Below, one piece after another: positions 22,653 through 31,721 of a stretch of 64,000 bases of DNA. The DNA lies in NCBI RefSeq assembly GCF_021352225.1, contig NZ_JAAUVI010000002.1, forward strand, positions 310,001 to 374,000, read 5' to 3'. The translations under genes and the position numbers were made by a program. The notes beneath the pieces are model-generated. The model saw only the letters and a list, made by a program, of their open reading frames with translations, had not been told where the DNA came from and searched no databases. Every line of letters begins with the position of its first letter. Position 1 is the stretch's first letter. Origin of the DNA: Methylobacterium sp. C25 (GTDB lineage Bacteria > Pseudomonadota > Alphaproteobacteria > Rhizobiales > Beijerinckiaceae).

Positions 22653-25208
22653 GTGCGGCCGGTGAGCGGCGCGGAGACCGTCGATCTCCTGCGCCGCGCC
22701 GAACGTCTCGAAGAGGACGCAGCGCGGCTGCGCGCCCAGGCGGGCCAAGTAACGAGCGCCCGGAACGCGCCGACGGCAGAGGCGCTTCAACTGGCCGAGG
22801 ATCGGCTTCGGCGCGCTCAGGAGGCCGGCGGCATCGGCGTGTTCTCGGTCGGGATCGATGATGGTGTCCTCCATCCGACGCCGGAATTCTGCCGCCTCTA
22901 CGGGCTGCCAGAGCAGGCGAGCCATCCCGCGACGGCATTCGAGAGCCTTGTCGTTCCCGAGGACCGGCATCTGATCTCGACGGCCGAAAACCGCAGGCAT
23001 GGCGAGCCACCCCGGGACGTCGAGTACCGGATCCGTCGCGCCGATACCGGCGAACTGCGATGGATTGCCCGCAAGGGCGGCATCGAGCGCGACGAGTCCG
23101 GCCGTCCAGTTCGCTTCTCGGGCGTGGCCCTTGACGTCACCGAGCAGAGATCGGCCCGAGACGCGCTTCGCGAGAGCGAGGAGCGCTACCGGGTCCTGTT
23201 CGAGGCCATCGACGACGGATTCTGCATCATCGAGTTCTTCGACGGGCCTCACGGTCCCTTAAGCGACTATGTCCATGTCGAGGCCAATCACGGCTACGAG
23301 CGCCACACCGGCATCGCGAACATCGTCGGCCAAACGCTTCGCGGCTTGGCGCCCGACGAGGCTGACGGATGGCTCGACCTCTATGGCGGCGTACTGCGAA
23401 ACGGCCAGTCGATCAGGTTCGAGCGATACTTTGCGACTGCGGGGCGTCATATCGAAGTCTCGGCGGCCCGCGTCGAGCCCGCCAGCCGGCGGCAGGTTCT
23501 CGTGCTGTTCCGAGACATCACGGCGCGCAAGCACGCCGAGGACGCCCTGCGCGCGAGCGAGCGGGAGGCACGCGAGAATGCGCAGCGCGTGCAGCTCGCC
23601 CTCGAAGCCGGCGCAATTGGCGGCACATGGTTCTGGGACATCCCAGCCGATCGCTTCATCGTGGACGAGGCCTTCGCGCATAGTTTCGGGCTCGATCCCG
23701 CGGTCAGCCGGGAGGGCCTGAGCCTGTCGCAGATGCTGGAAACCGTTCACCCGGACGATCGGACCCAGCTCGCCGAATCGATCGAGGCCGCGATCACACG
23801 CGGGGGTCGCTACGCCCATCAATATCGGACCCGCCGTGCCGACGGAAAATACTACTGGCTGGAAGCGAATGGGCGCGTCGACCAAGCGCCGGATGGCACG
23901 CCCCTGAGCTCGCCTGGCGTCGTCATCGACCTGCAGGAGCGGCGTGCCATCGAGGCTGAACGCGACCGTGTCACCGCGATGCTGAGAGCCCTCAACGAGA
24001 CGCTGGAGCAGCGCGTCGCCGAGCGTACGGCGGAGCTGATGCTGACTGAGGAGGCCCTGCGGCAATCCCAGAAGATGGAGGCTGTCGGCCAGCTCACCGG
24101 TGGCTTGGCGCACGACTTCAACAACATGCTGGCCGGCATCGCGGGCTCTCTGGAGCTGATGCAGTCACGCATGCTCCAGGGCCGGGTCTCGGACCTCGAT
24201 CGCTACATCGCCGCCGCGCAGAGCGCGGCCAAGCGGGCGGCGGCGCTGACCCATCGCCTGCTTGCCTTCTCGCGCCGCCAGACCCTCGACCCAAAGCCCA
24301 CGGACGTGAACCGGCTGATCGAGGGCATCGTCGAACTCGTGCGCCGCACCGTCGGCCCCTCCGTGGCGGTCGAGGTCGTCGGCGCGGGCGGGCTCTGGCC
24401 GACTTTGGTCGATCCGAGCCAGCTCGAGAATGCGTTGCTGAATCTGTGCATCAACGCCCGCGACGCGATGCCGGACGGTGGGCGCATCGTGATCGAGACG
24501 GGCAATCGCTGGCTCGATCACCGGGCGGCCAAGGAGCGCGACCTGGAGCCGGGTCAGTACATCTCGCTCTGCGTGTCAGATAACGGCACCGGCATGACAT
24601 CGGACGTGATCGCAAAGGCGTTCGATCCGTTCTTCACGACGAAGCCCATGGGCGAGGGCACCGGGCTCGGCCTCTCGATGATCTATGGCTTCGTGAAGCA
24701 GTCGGGCGGCCAGGTGCGGATCTATTCGGAGCTCGGCGACGGCACGATGATCTGTCTCTACCTGCCCCGTCACCTCGGGGAAGCGGCCGGCCCGGACCTC
24801 GTGCCCGATCTCTCGGAGGCGGCGCGCGCCAAGGTCGGCGAAACGGTGCTCGTCGTCGACGACGAGCCGACCGTGCGGATGCTCGTCACCGAAGTCCTGG
24901 AAGATCTGGGCTACGCAGCGATCGAGGCGGCTGACGCGGCCTCGGGTCTGAAAGTGCTTCAATCGGACGTGCGCATCGACCTCCTCGTGACCGATGTCGG
25001 ACTACCCGGCGGGATGAATGGGCGCCAGATGGCGGATGCTGCTCTGAGCAGCCGGCCCGAGCTGAAGGTGCTGTTCATCACCGGCTACGCCGAGAACGCC
25101 GCGTTGAACCACGGCCATCTCGCGCACGGCATGCAGGTGATGACCAAACCGTTCGCCCTGGAGGCGCTCGCGACTCGCATCCGTGGGATTATCGAGGGGG
25201 ACGCCTGA
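22653..25208 (+). CDS. Hybrid sensor histidine kinase (PAS x3, HisKA, HATPase, REC)
   Basis: The 851-residue soluble kinase starts at GTG 22653; GTG 22662 is an alternative. Three PAS/PAC modules (roughly 40-170, 175-300 and 305-430) are visible from the PEFCRLYGLPEQ, RVLFEAIDDGFCIIEFFDG and QLALEAGAIGGTWFWDI segments. A HisKA domain follows with the phospho-acceptor His487 in GGLAHDFNNMLAG. Next are N (LENALLNLCINARDAM), G1 (SDNGTGM) and G2 (GTGLGLSMIYGF) boxes of the ATPase, then a C-terminal receiver with Asp781 (LLVTDVGLPGG). No membrane segments are seen, so it senses a cytoplasmic cue such as redox or light. It is divergent from the retron operon. Confidence 0.92.
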   Translation: MRPVSGAETVDLLRRAERLEEDAARLRAQAGQVTSARNAPTAEALQLAEDRLRRAQEAGGIGVFSVGIDDGVLHPTPEFCRLYGLPEQASHPATAFESLVVPEDRHLISTAENRRHGEPPRDVEYRIRRADTGELRWIARKGGIERDESGRPVRFSGVALDVTEQRSARDALRESEERYRVLFEAIDDGFCIIEFFDGPHGPLSDYVHVEANHGYERHTGIANIVGQTLRGLAPDEADGWLDLYGGVLRNGQSIRFERYFATAGRHIEVSAARVEPASRRQVLVLFRDITARKHAEDALRASEREARENAQRVQLALEAGAIGGTWFWDIPADRFIVDEAFAHSFGLDPAVSREGLSLSQMLETVHPDDRTQLAESIEAAITRGGRYAHQYRTRRADGKYYWLEANGRVDQAPDGTPLSSPGVVIDLQERRAIEAERDRVTAMLRALNETLEQRVAERTAELMLTEEALRQSQKMEAVGQLTGGLAHDFNNMLAGIAGSLELMQSRMLQGRVSDLDRYIAAAQSAAKRAAALTHRLLAFSRRQTLDPKPTDVNRLIEGIVELVRRTVGPSVAVEVVGAGGLWPTLVDPSQLENALLNLCINARDAMPDGGRIVIETGNRWLDHRAAKERDLEPGQYISLCVSDNGTGMTSDVIAKAFDPFFTTKPMGEGTGLGLSMIYGFVKQSGGQVRIYSELGDGTMICLYLPRHLGEAAGPDLVPDLSEAARAKVGETVLVVDDEPTVRMLVTEVLEDLGYAAIEAADAASGLKVLQSDVRIDLLVTDVGLPGGMNGRQMADAALSSRPELKVLFITGYAENAALNHGHLAHGMQVMTKPFALEALATRIRGIIEGDA

Positions 25209-25263
25209 CGGCGTTCGATCATGGACGCAAAGTCGTGGCCGAGCGCGGATCGATCCCGCTCCG

Positions 25264-26439
25264 TCAGGGCCAGACCTTGATCGCAACCGGTCTGCGGACG
25301 AGGTCACGGTTCGAGGTGATCTCGCAACCCTTGGTCGCCAGCGTCGCGTAGAACAGCGCGGCCGTGTCGCCGACGTCATCGAAATTGCGGCCCTGCGCGG
25401 ACGGATCGAGCAGAGAGGGGTAGGCGATCAGGCCGCTCCCTGCCCCGCAGACATCGTCGTAGAGTGTGGCTCCAGCCAGAAGCAGGCGCGGGTCGTCCCA
25501 GGCGACGAGGTCGCGCGAGGTCGTCCAGTAGAAGCCCGATTGTGGGAATTGGCCTCCGGCCTTGGCCATGAACACGGCGATGAACACCCCTGTGCCGCGA
25601 TGGCGCACCACCGAGCCGACAGGAGCCGGGAATGGGGCGATCGGCTTGCAGGTGTCGGTGCGCTTGCCGGTCGTCCGATAGGGGTCCGGGAAGGCAGCCG
25701 TGAAACCCGTTCCCGTCCAGGCACGCCAACTCGCGGGGTTTGCCGGCGTCTCCGTGCGGAAGACGCAGACGCCGCTCCCCTGATCGCTGCCTGGCCTGTC
25801 CCACCCGGTGGTCGAGGCGAGGAAGTAGCGGTAGCGGCCGTCGGAAAAGATGTTCGAGGGGTTGAAGAAGCCCCGGTGCCTGCCCTGGTCGACCTCCTGG
25901 CGAAAGGGTGCGCCGGCCACCACCACGGGCGGCGTGCTGCGTGGGAAGCTCAGGCCACCATCGACCGAGGCCGCGCCGAGCACGGTGTTGTACCAGCACT
26001 CCATGTAGACCTTGGAGCGGCAGCGCCCCGGGTGCTCGTTGGCTTGGTATTCGTGATGAAGCAGGGCCGCCACGGCTTTGCCGTCTTCGGTCCAAGTCGC
26101 CGTGATCCACGAGCGATCGTCGTAGAGAGCCGGATCGTCCCGCTCGCCGGATTCGAGCACGACCCGGCAATCGATCTTGAGGTGGTCGAGATCCGGGCCT
26201 CTCAGCGCCCGGTTGCGGTAGTGCAGCCCGAAAAGGGCCACCGCGCCTGTCGCGTCGCGGAAAGCCCTGGAAGGAGCGTCGGGCACGTCTGCCCCGTCGC
26301 ATGCATCGCGGGTGGCGACGAAGACCGGCGATGGCGGGCCGACCAGCGTCAGTGCGGAAAGCGGGGGATCGCCTTGGGCCCGCGCGGCACAGGCGAGCAT
26401 CAGCGACCCGAGGAGGCCGGCGAAGACGCGAAGGATCAT
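25264..26439 (-). CDS. Exported protein, possible beta-propeller/glycosidase-like fold, function unknown
   Basis: The 391-residue protein starts at ATG 26439 with a signal peptide (MILRVFAGLLGSLMLACAARAQG). The mature region has repeated strand-turn elements with aromatic/Asp motifs (YDDRSWITATWTEDGK, FFNPSNIFSDGRYRYFLAST, WTTSRDLVAWDDPRLLLAG). These resemble the bladed folds of exported glycosyl-hydrolase-like or sialidase-like proteins. Eight Cys residues suggest disulfides. No catalytic motif was identified and I cannot name a family. It stands alone between the hybrid kinase and the NnrU-like gene. Confidence 0.8.
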   Translation of the reverse strand: MILRVFAGLLGSLMLACAARAQGDPPLSALTLVGPPSPVFVATRDACDGADVPDAPSRAFRDATGAVALFGLHYRNRALRGPDLDHLKIDCRVVLESGERDDPALYDDRSWITATWTEDGKAVAALLHHEYQANEHPGRCRSKVYMECWYNTVLGAASVDGGLSFPRSTPPVVVAGAPFRQEVDQGRHRGFFNPSNIFSDGRYRYFLASTTGWDRPGSDQGSGVCVFRTETPANPASWRAWTGTGFTAAFPDPYRTTGKRTDTCKPIAPFPAPVGSVVRHRGTGVFIAVFMAKAGGQFPQSGFYWTTSRDLVAWDDPRLLLAGATLYDDVCGAGSGLIAYPSLLDPSAQGRNFDDVGDTAALFYATLATKGCEITSNRDLVRRPVAIKVWP

Positions 26440-26551
26440 CGGGGCAGCCTGGACATCTTCGGCAAAGTCAGTCTTGAACCGTTACAGACAGGTTGCCGTC
26501 GCTTCGTCGGGGCACGGCGTCCACAGGTTGAACGGCCCCGCGGGAAACACG

Positions 26552-27148
26552 ATGGCGATCCTGATCCTCGGCCTCGTGCTGTTTCTCGGCACCCATGCCT
26601 TTACGATGTTCCGCGGGCCGCGCGCCGAATTGATCGGGCGTGTCGGAGAGAATCGCTACAAGGGCGTCTACACGATCCTGTCGCTCCTCGGCTTCGTATT
26701 GATGATCTGGGGGTTCGGCCGCTACCGCGCGGACGGGATGATCCCGGTTTGGGATCCGCCGGTCTGGACGCGTCATCTCGCTGTGCTGCTGACGCTGTTC
26801 GCGTTCATTTGCCTCGCTGCGATGGGGCCGAAGCCGAGCCACATCCAGGCAGCTGTGAAGCATCCCATGTTGCTCGCCATCAAGATCTGGGCGACGGCGC
26901 ACCTCCTCGCCAACGGCGATCTCGGTTCGATTTTGCTCTTCGGCGGGTTCCTGGCCTGGGCGGTCATCGCCCGCATCAGCCTCAAGCGGCGCACGGACGA
27001 GCCCGCTCGCAAGCTGCCGAAGCCTGCGCCTTCGGGTTGGCGCCGCGACATCACCGCCGTGCTGGCGGGCATCGTCGTTTGGTTCGTTTTCGCGCGCTTC
27101 CTGCATCCGCTCCTAATCGGTGTGGCCGTTTGGCCGGGGCAGGCCTGA
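26552..27148 (+). CDS. NnrU family integral membrane protein
   Basis: The 198-residue protein starts at ATG 26552 (MAILILGLVLFLGTHAFTMFRG), chosen over a longer open frame that lacks a plausible N-terminus. Hydrophobic segments include YTILSLLGFVLMIWGFGRYR, HLAVLLTLFAFICLA and DITAVLAGIVVWFVFARF. The HAFTMFR, PSHIQAAVKHPMLLAIKIWATAHLLANGDL and GFLAWAVIARISLKRR segments are the NnrU signature. NnrU was found in denitrification regions and is related to plant zeta-carotene isomerase Z-ISO, but in most alphaproteobacteria its role is undefined. There is no denitrification gene nearby. Confidence 0.9.
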   Translation: MAILILGLVLFLGTHAFTMFRGPRAELIGRVGENRYKGVYTILSLLGFVLMIWGFGRYRADGMIPVWDPPVWTRHLAVLLTLFAFICLAAMGPKPSHIQAAVKHPMLLAIKIWATAHLLANGDLGSILLFGGFLAWAVIARISLKRRTDEPARKLPKPAPSGWRRDITAVLAGIVVWFVFARFLHPLLIGVAVWPGQA

Positions 27149-27253
27149 CGTCTTCCTCCGTCTTTCCCATTCGCCAAAGCCGGGCCGTCGTGCTAGGCGC
27201 GCGCCCTTGAGCAGGTTGAGGCGGGTTCGGCCCGATTGGGCGCCCGGAACGGT

Positions 27254-27964
27254 ATGGCCGAGAACAACGAGTTCTTTCGCGAGGTCGAAGAGGACTATCG
27301 CCGCGACCAGATCGCCGCGATCTGGAAGCGCTACAGCGCGCTGATCATCGCCGCGGCGGTGCTGCTGACGGCCGGTGTCGGCGGCTGGCGCTACTGGCAG
27401 CATGCTCAACTGGTCCGTGCCGAGCAGGCCTCCGAGCAGTTCGACAAGGCGACCAAGGCGGCGACCGCCGGCAACGACGCCGAGGCCGACAAGGCCTTCG
27501 CCGAACTGCGCAACGACGGCACGACCGGCTACAAGATCCTCGCCCGGTTCCGCACCGCTGCCGACCTGTCGAAGCGCGATGCCGCCGCCTCGGCCGCCGA
27601 GTACGACAAGCTTGCCGCCGATACCTCGCTCGGAGACGGCCTGCGCGATCTCGCCCGCCTGCGTTCCGCGCTGATACGCGTCGATGCCGCCGATCCCACT
27701 CCCGCGATGACGAGCCTCCAGGGCCTCGCCACGCCGACCGGCACCTTCCGGCACACCGCCCGCGAGATGCTCGGCCTCGCTGCGCTCAAGAAGGGCGAGT
27801 ACGAGGCCGCAGGCCGCTGGTTCGACCAGATCGCCGGCGATGCCGAGACCCCGCAGAGCCTCCGTCAGCGGGTCGAGGTCTATGAGGCGCTCGTCTCGGG
27901 TGGAACGGTGACGGTCACCGAGGCCAAGCCCGAACTGGCCGCGCCGCCACCAATGACCCGCTAG
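27254..27964 (+). CDS. YfgM-like membrane-anchored TPR protein
   Basis: The 236-residue protein starts at ATG 27254 (MAENNEFFREVEEDYRRDQ). A single N-terminal transmembrane helix (YSALIIAAAVLLTAGVGGWRYW) is followed by a periplasmic helical region of TPR-like repeats rich in Ala and charged residues (QFDKATKAATAGNDAEADKAFAEL). This is the YfgM-type architecture, an ancillary SecYEG/periplasmic chaperone partner in E. coli. It lies 28 bp upstream of der, as yfgM does in enterics, though there the outer-membrane assembly gene bamB sits between them; no bamB is present here. Confidence 0.85.
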   Translation: MAENNEFFREVEEDYRRDQIAAIWKRYSALIIAAAVLLTAGVGGWRYWQHAQLVRAEQASEQFDKATKAATAGNDAEADKAFAELRNDGTTGYKILARFRTAADLSKRDAAASAAEYDKLAADTSLGDGLRDLARLRSALIRVDAADPTPAMTSLQGLATPTGTFRHTAREMLGLAALKKGEYEAAGRWFDQIAGDAETPQSLRQRVEVYEALVSGGTVTVTEAKPELAAPPPMTR

Positions 27965-27992
27965 AAATCCTCGATTGTAGACTGACACCATC

Positions 27993-29336
27993 ATGGACAT
28001 GCCGACCGTCGCGATTGTCGGCCGCCCGAATGTCGGCAAGTCAACCCTGTTCAACCGTCTGGTTGGCAGGAAGCTCGCCCTCGTCGACGATCGGCCCGGC
28101 GTTACCCGCGACCGCCGCGAAGGCGACGTCGCCTTCGGTGGCCTCAAATTCCGCGTGATCGACACCGCCGGCCTCGAAGAGGCCGACGACGACACACTGA
28201 CTGGCCGCATGCGTCTGCAGACCGAGGCCGCGATCCTCGAATCCGACGTCGTGTTGTTCGTGATCGATGCCCGCGCCGGCGTGCTCCCCGCCGACCGGGG
28301 CTTCGCCGAACTGGTGCGCCGTTCGGGTTGCCCGGTGATCCTGATCGCCAACAAGGCCGAGGGCACCAGCGGCCTTTCCGGCGCCTACGATGCATTCTCG
28401 CTCGGGCTCGGCGATCCGATCCCCTTCTCGGCCGAGCACGGCGAGGGTGTCGGAGAGCTCCACACGGCCCTGCAGGAAGTGCTCCCGGAGCCGGACGACG
28501 AAGACGAGGACGACGACCCCCGCGGCAAGGCCCTGCGCGTTGCCATCGTCGGCCGGCCGAATGCCGGCAAGTCGACGCTGATCAACCGCATGCTCGGCGA
28601 GGATCGTCTGCTCGTTGGCCCCGAGGCAGGCATCACGCGCGACTCGATCTCTCTCGACTGGGAATGGCGCGGCAAGCGGATCAAGCTGCACGACACGGCC
28701 GGGATGCGCCGCCGCGCACGGATCGATGACAAGCTGGAAAAGCTCGCGGTCTCTGACGGCCTGCGCGCCGTCCGCTTTGCCGAGGTCGTCGTCGTGCTGC
28801 TCGATGCCACGATCCCCTTCGAGAAGCAGGACCTCACCATCATCGACCTCGTCGAGAGCGAGGGCCGTGCCGTGGTGATCGGTCTCAACAAATGGGATCT
28901 GGTTGCCGACCAGCCAGGCCTGCTGAAGACGCTCCGGGAAGACTGCACGCGACTGCTGCCGCAGGTGCGCGGCGTCGGGGTGGTACCGCTCTCGGGACTG
29001 GCCGGAGAAGGCATCGACAAGCTGTTGCAGGCCATCATGGCCGCGTCCGAAGTCTGGAGCCGCCGCGTCTCGACATCGCGGATCAACGACTGGCTCAACG
29101 ACGCGACCTCCCGGAACCCGCCGCCGGCCGTCTCGGGCCGTCGCATCAAGATCCGTTACGCGACGCAGGTGAAAAGCCGGCCGCCGCATTTCGCGTTGTT
29201 CGGCAACCAACTCGACGCGCTGCCGAAATCGTACACGCGCTACCTGGTCAACTCGCTGCGCGAGAGCTTCGATCTGCCCGGCACGCCGATCCGGCTGTCG
29301 CTCCGGACGACGCGCAACCCCTTCGACAAGGGCTGA
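27993..29336 (+). CDS. der: Ribosome biogenesis GTPase Der (EngA)
   Basis: The 447-residue essential GTPase has two tandem G domains: [12 protein letters not shown] (about 9-20), DTAGLEE and NKAE in the first; [12 protein letters not shown] (about 190), [11 protein letters not shown] and NKWD in the second. The C-terminal KH-like domain contains the [11 protein letters not shown] pattern. Der acts in 50S subunit maturation. An acidic linker ([13 protein letters not shown]) separates the G domains. The gene follows the TPR gene and converges on the YbdK gene with 6 bp between stops. Confidence 0.98.
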   Translation: MDMPTVAIVGRPNVGKSTLFNRLVGRKLALVDDRPGVTRDRREGDVAFGGLKFRVIDTAGLEEADDDTLTGRMRLQTEAAILESDVVLFVIDARAGVLPADRGFAELVRRSGCPVILIANKAEGTSGLSGAYDAFSLGLGDPIPFSAEHGEGVGELHTALQEVLPEPDDEDEDDDPRGKALRVAIVGRPNAGKSTLINRMLGEDRLLVGPEAGITRDSISLDWEWRGKRIKLHDTAGMRRRARIDDKLEKLAVSDGLRAVRFAEVVVVLLDATIPFEKQDLTIIDLVESEGRAVVIGLNKWDLVADQPGLLKTLREDCTRLLPQVRGVGVVPLSGLAGEGIDKLLQAIMAASEVWSRRVSTSRINDWLNDATSRNPPPAVSGRRIKIRYATQVKSRPPHFALFGNQLDALPKSYTRYLVNSLRESFDLPGTPIRLSLRTTRNPFDKG

Positions 29337-29342
29337 TCCGCC

Positions 29343-30470
29343 TCACGCGTCGCCGCGCGTCGTCTTGGCGAGCCAGTCCACCACTGAATCCATGGCGTGG
29401 CGATTGCTGGTCTCGCCGTCCTTCGCCTTTTCGAACAGCGCGATCTGCCGGTCCGCGCTGGTTCCCTCGCGGACGATGCGGTGGGCGTGCTCGACCTCGG
29501 CGCGACAGCCGAGGGATTCGACGTCCTCAGCTATCAGCGAGAGCACCGTGTCGAGATAGTCCGGGAAGGGATAGGCCTGCTCGGAGGCCTCGTCGATCAA
29601 CTCGGCCTCCACGCCGTTGCGCTGGGCGCGCCATAGATTCTCCTGTGCCAGTGCCCGCGAGACGCCGCCGAGATGGGCATTGAGGTCTGGCCGCCGCTCC
29701 ACGAGGCGCACGAGGCAGCGATAGATCGCGGCGATGGAGAGCGCGTCGTCGAGCCGAGTGCAGCTATCGGCGATGCGCAACTCCAGCGTCGGGAACTTCA
29801 TCGACGGGCGAAGGGAGTACCAAAGAAAACTGGCATCCTGGATCGAGCCGGCATTGATCATGATGCGCACGTAGCGCGCGTAGTCTTCCTCCGTGGTGAT
29901 CAACTCGGGTAGGCCGGTGCGGGGCAGCTCACCGAAGGCGCTGAGGCGGTAGGCCGAGAGGCCGGTCGGCTTGCCCTGCCAGAAGGGCGAGGAGGCCGAG
30001 AGGGCGAAGAGCAGGGGCTGGAACGGCAGCAGCCGGGTCATCAGCCCGACGCGGTTGTCCGGCTCCTTGACCTCGACATGAACGTGCATGCCGCAGATCA
30101 GGCTGCGGCGCCCAGCGAGCCCGACATCGCGCAGGATGCCGCGATAGCGGTCGCCCTTGGTGGGGAGTTGCTTGGCCCAATCCGCCACGGGATGGGTGCC
30201 GGCGGCGAAGACCACGAGCCCATGCTCGCGGCCGATATCGCCGAGCTGGCAGCGCTGCCGATGCAGCACCTCGCGCGCCTTCGCGAATTCCGTGGAGGGC
30301 GGCGTGCAGACCTCGACCTGGCATTGGAGCAACTCGCGCCCGATCTCGGGCAGCCGCTCGCCAGCCTCGACATGGAACGGCTTCACCGAGCGCCGCGGCG
30401 TACCGCGGGTCTCCGCATCGGCTAGAAAATACTCTTCCTCGATGCCGAACTGGTAGCCGTGACCGGCCAT
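29343..30470 (-). CDS. Carboxylate-amine ligase, YbdK/glutamate-cysteine ligase type 2 family
   Basis: The 375-residue protein opens FGIEEEYFLADAETR, the ATP/metal-binding signature of the GCS2 family, and continues with CQVEVCTPP, CGMHVHVEV and PTLELRIADSCTRLDDA. YbdK-type enzymes have weak glutamate-cysteine ligase activity in vitro, and their physiological substrates are mostly unknown. It lies 69 bp downstream of the DHFR-like gene on the same strand and may end the cvpA-purF-SDR-DHFR run. Family call certain; substrate open. Confidence 0.93.
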   Translation of the reverse strand: MAGHGYQFGIEEEYFLADAETRGTPRRSVKPFHVEAGERLPEIGRELLQCQVEVCTPPSTEFAKAREVLHRQRCQLGDIGREHGLVVFAAGTHPVADWAKQLPTKGDRYRGILRDVGLAGRRSLICGMHVHVEVKEPDNRVGLMTRLLPFQPLLFALSASSPFWQGKPTGLSAYRLSAFGELPRTGLPELITTEEDYARYVRIMINAGSIQDASFLWYSLRPSMKFPTLELRIADSCTRLDDALSIAAIYRCLVRLVERRPDLNAHLGGVSRALAQENLWRAQRNGVEAELIDEASEQAYPFPDYLDTVLSLIAEDVESLGCRAEVEHAHRIVREGTSADRQIALFEKAKDGETSNRHAMDSVVDWLAKTTRGDA

Positions 30471-30539
30471 TCCGCGCCCTCCCCTGGCGCCCGGCTCGAA
30501 CAGACCGGGCTCGGAGAACGTGTAGCGGGGCCGTTCGGT

Positions 30540-30956
30540 TCAGGTTGGCTGGATGCGCAACGCACCGCCTACCAGCCAGGCGGGATCGAACCAGCGGTCG
30601 GCCTCGCCGTCATAGGGCAGACGGGTGATGTCCCATTGCTGGATGTACTTGGCATAGACGTTCCAGACCGCGATGCCGCCGCCGACATAGATGCGCCGGC
30701 CCGGATAGCGCGCGAGCACCTCCTCGGGGTCCTCGTGCGAGCGGATCACATCGATGGTGCGGTCCTTGAAGGCGAATTCGGGAACCGAGGCGATCGTCTT
30801 GGGGCCGGCGATCAGGACGTGGCCCATGGTGATCGCGAAGAAGCGCGTCACGTCCTCGACGAAGACGGGATCGGTGTTGCCCTCCCAGGGGAGATGACCG
30901 TTGAGCCCGAGCTGCCCGCTCTGGCCAATGGCGCACATGCTGCGGACGTCGATCAT
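30540..30956 (-). CDS. dmrA: DHFR-superfamily reductase, probable dihydromethanopterin reductase (DmrA-like)
   Basis: The 138-residue protein starts at ATG 30956, overlapping the SDR stop by 4 bp (ATGA). The dihydrofolate-reductase fold is evident from the N-terminal MCAIGQSGQLGLNGHLPW (compare AxxxxxxIGxxxxLPW), the NADPH-binding VLIAGPKTIASVPE strand, and YVGGGIAVWNVY. It is shorter than folate DHFRs and departs from them around the folate Glu/Asp position (EGNTDPVFVEDVTRFF). Methylobacterium extorquens has a short DHFR-like enzyme, DmrA, reducing dihydromethanopterin for the C1 pathway. Context and length favour that assignment over FolA, but it is inferred. Confidence 0.75.
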   Translation of the reverse strand: MIDVRSMCAIGQSGQLGLNGHLPWEGNTDPVFVEDVTRFFAITMGHVLIAGPKTIASVPEFAFKDRTIDVIRSHEDPEEVLARYPGRRIYVGGGIAVWNVYAKYIQQWDITRLPYDGEADRWFDPAWLVGGALRIQPT

Positions 30957-31714
30957 GCCAGGGCCTCCGGCGGACCGAAGGCGAGCAGCTGACCGGTCGG
31001 AAAATCGAAGATCTTTCCGCTCTCGGTCCAAGCTGGGGAGGCCAGCCGCACGAAGCTCGGAGCGAGGTCCTCCGGTGTCTTCAGCGTCTCCGGGTCCTCG
31101 CCCGGCATGGCCGAGCGGCGCATGGCGGTGCGCAGCGGGCCGGGGCTGAGCAGCATGGCGCGGATGGGCGTGGTCGCGCTCTCGGCGGCGTAGGTGCGCA
31201 CCATGGCGTCGAGCGCGGCTTTCGAGATCGAGTATGGCCCCCAATAGGCCCGGCACTTCGAGGCCGCACCGGAGGTCACGAAGATCGCGCGGCCGGCATC
31301 GGAGCGGCGCAGCAGCGGATCGAGGGAGCGGATCAGCCGCCAGTTCGCGGTGACGTTGATGTCGATCGTCTGCTGCCAGACCTTGGGCGTCAGGTGCCCG
31401 AGCGGCATCAGCGCTCCGAGAATGCCGGCATTGCCGACGAGGATGTCGAGCCGGCCCCAGCGCTCGTCGATCGCCGCGCCCAGCCGATCGATCGCGTCGT
31501 AGTCGGTGAGGTTCAAGGGAACGAGTGTGGCGGTCGAGCCGGCGGACTGGATCGCGTCGTCGAGCTCTTCGAGGGCGCCCTGCGTGCGCGCCACGGCGAT
31601 CACATGCGCGCCGGCCTCGGCCAGCGCCAAAGCAGCGGCACGGCCAATGCCGCGCGAGGCACCGGTGACGACGGCGATCCGGCCGTCGAGCGGTTTCGCT
31701 TCATTCCCAGCCAT
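30953..31714 (-). CDS. Short-chain dehydrogenase/reductase (SDR)
   Basis: The 253-residue protein starts at ATG 31714, 7 bp past the purF stop. It is a classical SDR: VTGASRGIGRAAALALAEAG (cofactor loop, residues about 14-33), LVGNAGILG (NAG), catalytic Ser in FVTSGAASK, and YSISK for the Tyr-x-x-x-Lys pair (WGPYSISKAAL). The last residues overlap the DHFR-like start, so the two are co-translated. The reaction is unknown; linkage to a pterin reductase suggests it could act in pterin biosynthesis, but this is inference only. Confidence 0.9.
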   Translation of the reverse strand: MAGNEAKPLDGRIAVVTGASRGIGRAAALALAEAGAHVIAVARTQGALEELDDAIQSAGSTATLVPLNLTDYDAIDRLGAAIDERWGRLDILVGNAGILGALMPLGHLTPKVWQQTIDINVTANWRLIRSLDPLLRRSDAGRAIFVTSGAASKCRAYWGPYSISKAALDAMVRTYAAESATTPIRAMLLSPGPLRTAMRRSAMPGEDPETLKTPEDLAPSFVRLASPAWTESGKIFDFPTGQLLAFGPPEALA

Positions 31715-31721
31715 CGCGGGA

